Source of the DNA: Candidatus Altimarinota bacterium
Lineage (GTDB): Bacteria; Patescibacteriota; Gracilibacteria; RBG-16-42-10
Assembly (NCBI GenBank): GCA_017984655.1
Contig: JAGNZB010000007.1
Location: 1-21,986, forward strand
Length of the DNA stretch: 21,986 nucleotides
Direction of reading: 5' to 3'
Shown here: in pieces, positions 20,832 through 21,986 of the stretch
Position numbering within the stretch: position 1 is the stretch's first letter
Layout: the number at the start of each line of letters is the position of its first letter
Made by a program: the position numbers and the translations under genes
Notes under the pieces: generated by a model
Seen by the model: only the letters and a program-made list of their open reading frames with translations
Databases searched by the model: none
What the model was told of the DNA's origin: nothing

Positions 20832-21986
20832 TTACCGTCTTCTCACCAACAATTCAAAATACCTATCTGTTGCCAAATCTGTTGTCGTGGTCAGACTTTG
20901 GCTACCTTGACTGGTGCCTTGATAGTTGGCAATTGGTTGTACTTGCTGGTCGAGGATTACTTTGTGGGTCAGGGTTTCTTGTGTGGCTCCTGCTTGTTTT
21001 TGTAGCAAGAAGCGATAGTTGTCACCGCTGATCAGATCTAGTTGGTCTGGGAGGCGGTATTGGATATTGAAGTCGGTGCTGCCACCGATTGCGACATCTA
21101 CTTCGCTGTACCAAACTTGATAGCCGTTCTCTTCGGTGGTTTTTAAGGGATAGACAAATCCTGCATTGCTAAGCAGGGTGCTGCCTTTGGGGACGAAGAA
21201 GCGGACTGTGTGCTTGGTCATGCTTTTGCCGATCACAGCCCAGAAGTTCTCTCGGATTTTGCGTGCTAGTTTATCAATATCAGGAAATAGTGCTCTGATC
21301 TGGTCTTCTTCTGCACTAGACCACTGATGCTTCCAGGTGCCATCTAGTTTGATAGTGACGTTGCCATCGTCGGCGATAGTTGTTTCATGAGTGTAGTTGC
21401 GCTGGAGATAGCGGTCACCTTTGTTGCCTCCAACATTGATCGTATTGATATGCAGATAGTCTAGATGTGGTGTTGGTGGTTGTAATTTGCCATCGATGTG
21501 GAATTTGCTTGCTAGTTTTTGGATATCATCGTCAAAGAAAGCGGCTTGGATATGCTTTTCGGCAATCAATCCTGGTACTAGTTGTAATGCTTTGAGAATC
21601 AGTTCTGGGTCTTTGCTCTTTTCGAATAATGTGTTGATGAGCTGAATTAAGATTCTTTTTGGTGTCTCAGGGTCATCTTTGTTGGTTTCAATATAGTATT
21701 GAAGCACGGTGAAATAATTGTCGGCATCAATGGTGACATTGAACTCTGGTAGCGTGATCGGTCCGGTGAGAGCTAGTAGGGCTGGGGTGATGCTTTGGTC
21801 AATGGCGATGATGCCGTCGATGCTGCCTTGTTTTGATTCACCATAGGCCCAGCGAATATCTTTGCTGGCTTCATAGAAATCAGGATTGTAGTTGGTATCG
21901 CGCAGAGCGAGACCTTTCATGTAAGGCTGTAAACCATCCGGGGCCACCATGCGGTTGAATTGTTGCCAGTCTGCTGTGTAGACATC
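20832..21986 (-). CDS. DUF4012 protein, C-terminal part (start outside window)
   Basis: The frame stays open through the right edge (upstream codons read DVYTADWQQFNR before the first in-window Met), so this is the 3' 385 codons of a longer gene. It shows the DUF4012 signature: 'ALRDTNYNPDFYEASKDIRW', 'GSIDGIIAIDQSITPALLAL', 'TGPITLPEF' and the C-terminal 'FVPKGSTLL' beta region ending near 'YFELLVRRR'. DUF4012 proteins are large, membrane-anchored, extracellular and frequent in Patescibacteria; their function is unknown. It converges with the glycosyltransferase gene across repeat copy B. The stop is fixed by TAA at 20832-20834. Confidence 0.88.
   Translation of the reverse strand, partial: DVYTADWQQFNRMVAPDGLQPYMKGLALRDTNYNPDFYEASKDIRWAYGESKQGSIDGIIAIDQSITPALLALTGPITLPEFNVTIDADNYFTVLQYYIETNKDDPETPKRILIQLINTLFEKSKDPELILKALQLVPGLIAEKHIQAAFFDDDIQKLASKFHIDGKLQPPTPHLDYLHINTINVGGNKGDRYLQRNYTHETTIADDGNVTIKLDGTWKHQWSSAEEDQIRALFPDIDKLARKIRENFWAVIGKSMTKHTVRFFVPKGSTLLSNAGFVYPLKTTEENGYQVWYSEVDVAIGGSTDFNIQYRLPDQLDLISGDNYRFLLQKQAGATQETLTHKVILDQQVQPIANYQGTSQGSQSLTTTTDLATDRYFELLVRRR

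Overview
The window reads as bacterial chromosome from a member of the Candidate Phyla Radiation (Patescibacteria). The evidence is the mix of families on the right half: a DUF4012 protein, a DUF3352 protein, a G5/RlpA-like wall protein, a bPH2-type membrane protein, a compact PcrA helicase and an FtsE-like ATPase. TGA is used as stop, so this is not a Gracilibacteria/Absconditabacteria-type code. Clear Shine-Dalgarno motifs are rare in front of the starts. The lineage below phylum level cannot be read from the sequence.

Left part (1-5459): the right-hand portion of an integrated mobile element that runs off the left edge. It holds a candidate minus-strand structured RNA (about 1-140) with its own promoter and terminator-like end, an unknown 359-aa protein, and a tightly packed set of genes: a DUF5659-like protein, a 53-aa protein, a CHC2 zinc-finger (primase-type) protein and an AAA-like ATPase. 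It ends with a large serine recombinase whose last codons lie inside the 3' half of tRNA-Asp(GTC).

Middle part (5507-11082): a second accessory block between tRNA-Asp(GTC) and tRNA-Thr(CGT). It ends with a second, unrelated large serine recombinase that again reads into the 3' end of a tRNA gene. Its cargo is a strongly structured non-coding stretch (about 5718-5852), a 2H phosphoesterase and a zinc-ribbon protein (one minus-strand operon), a divergent 57-aa membrane protein and a DUF3800 protein (plus strand), a palindromic operator between the divergent units, palindrome-rich DNA, a small uncertain ORF, and a winged-helix-like regulator divergent from the recombinase. This block is the best candidate for an undescribed system, possibly conflict-related cargo (defence or anti-defence); that reading is inference.

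Right part (11061-21986): host backbone. DUF3352 (minus) is divergent from a plus-strand operon pcrA - G5/RlpA-like wall protein - degenerate metallo-beta-lactamase-like protein - ftsE-like ATPase. Signal peptidase I (minus) is divergent from a bPH2 membrane protein and a processive family 2 glycosyltransferase whose genes overlap by 4 nt. The window ends inside a DUF4012 gene (minus). The two convergent gene junctions (17634-17762 and 20580-20827) each carry a copy of an AT-rich inverted-repeat element sharing an exact 30-bp arm.
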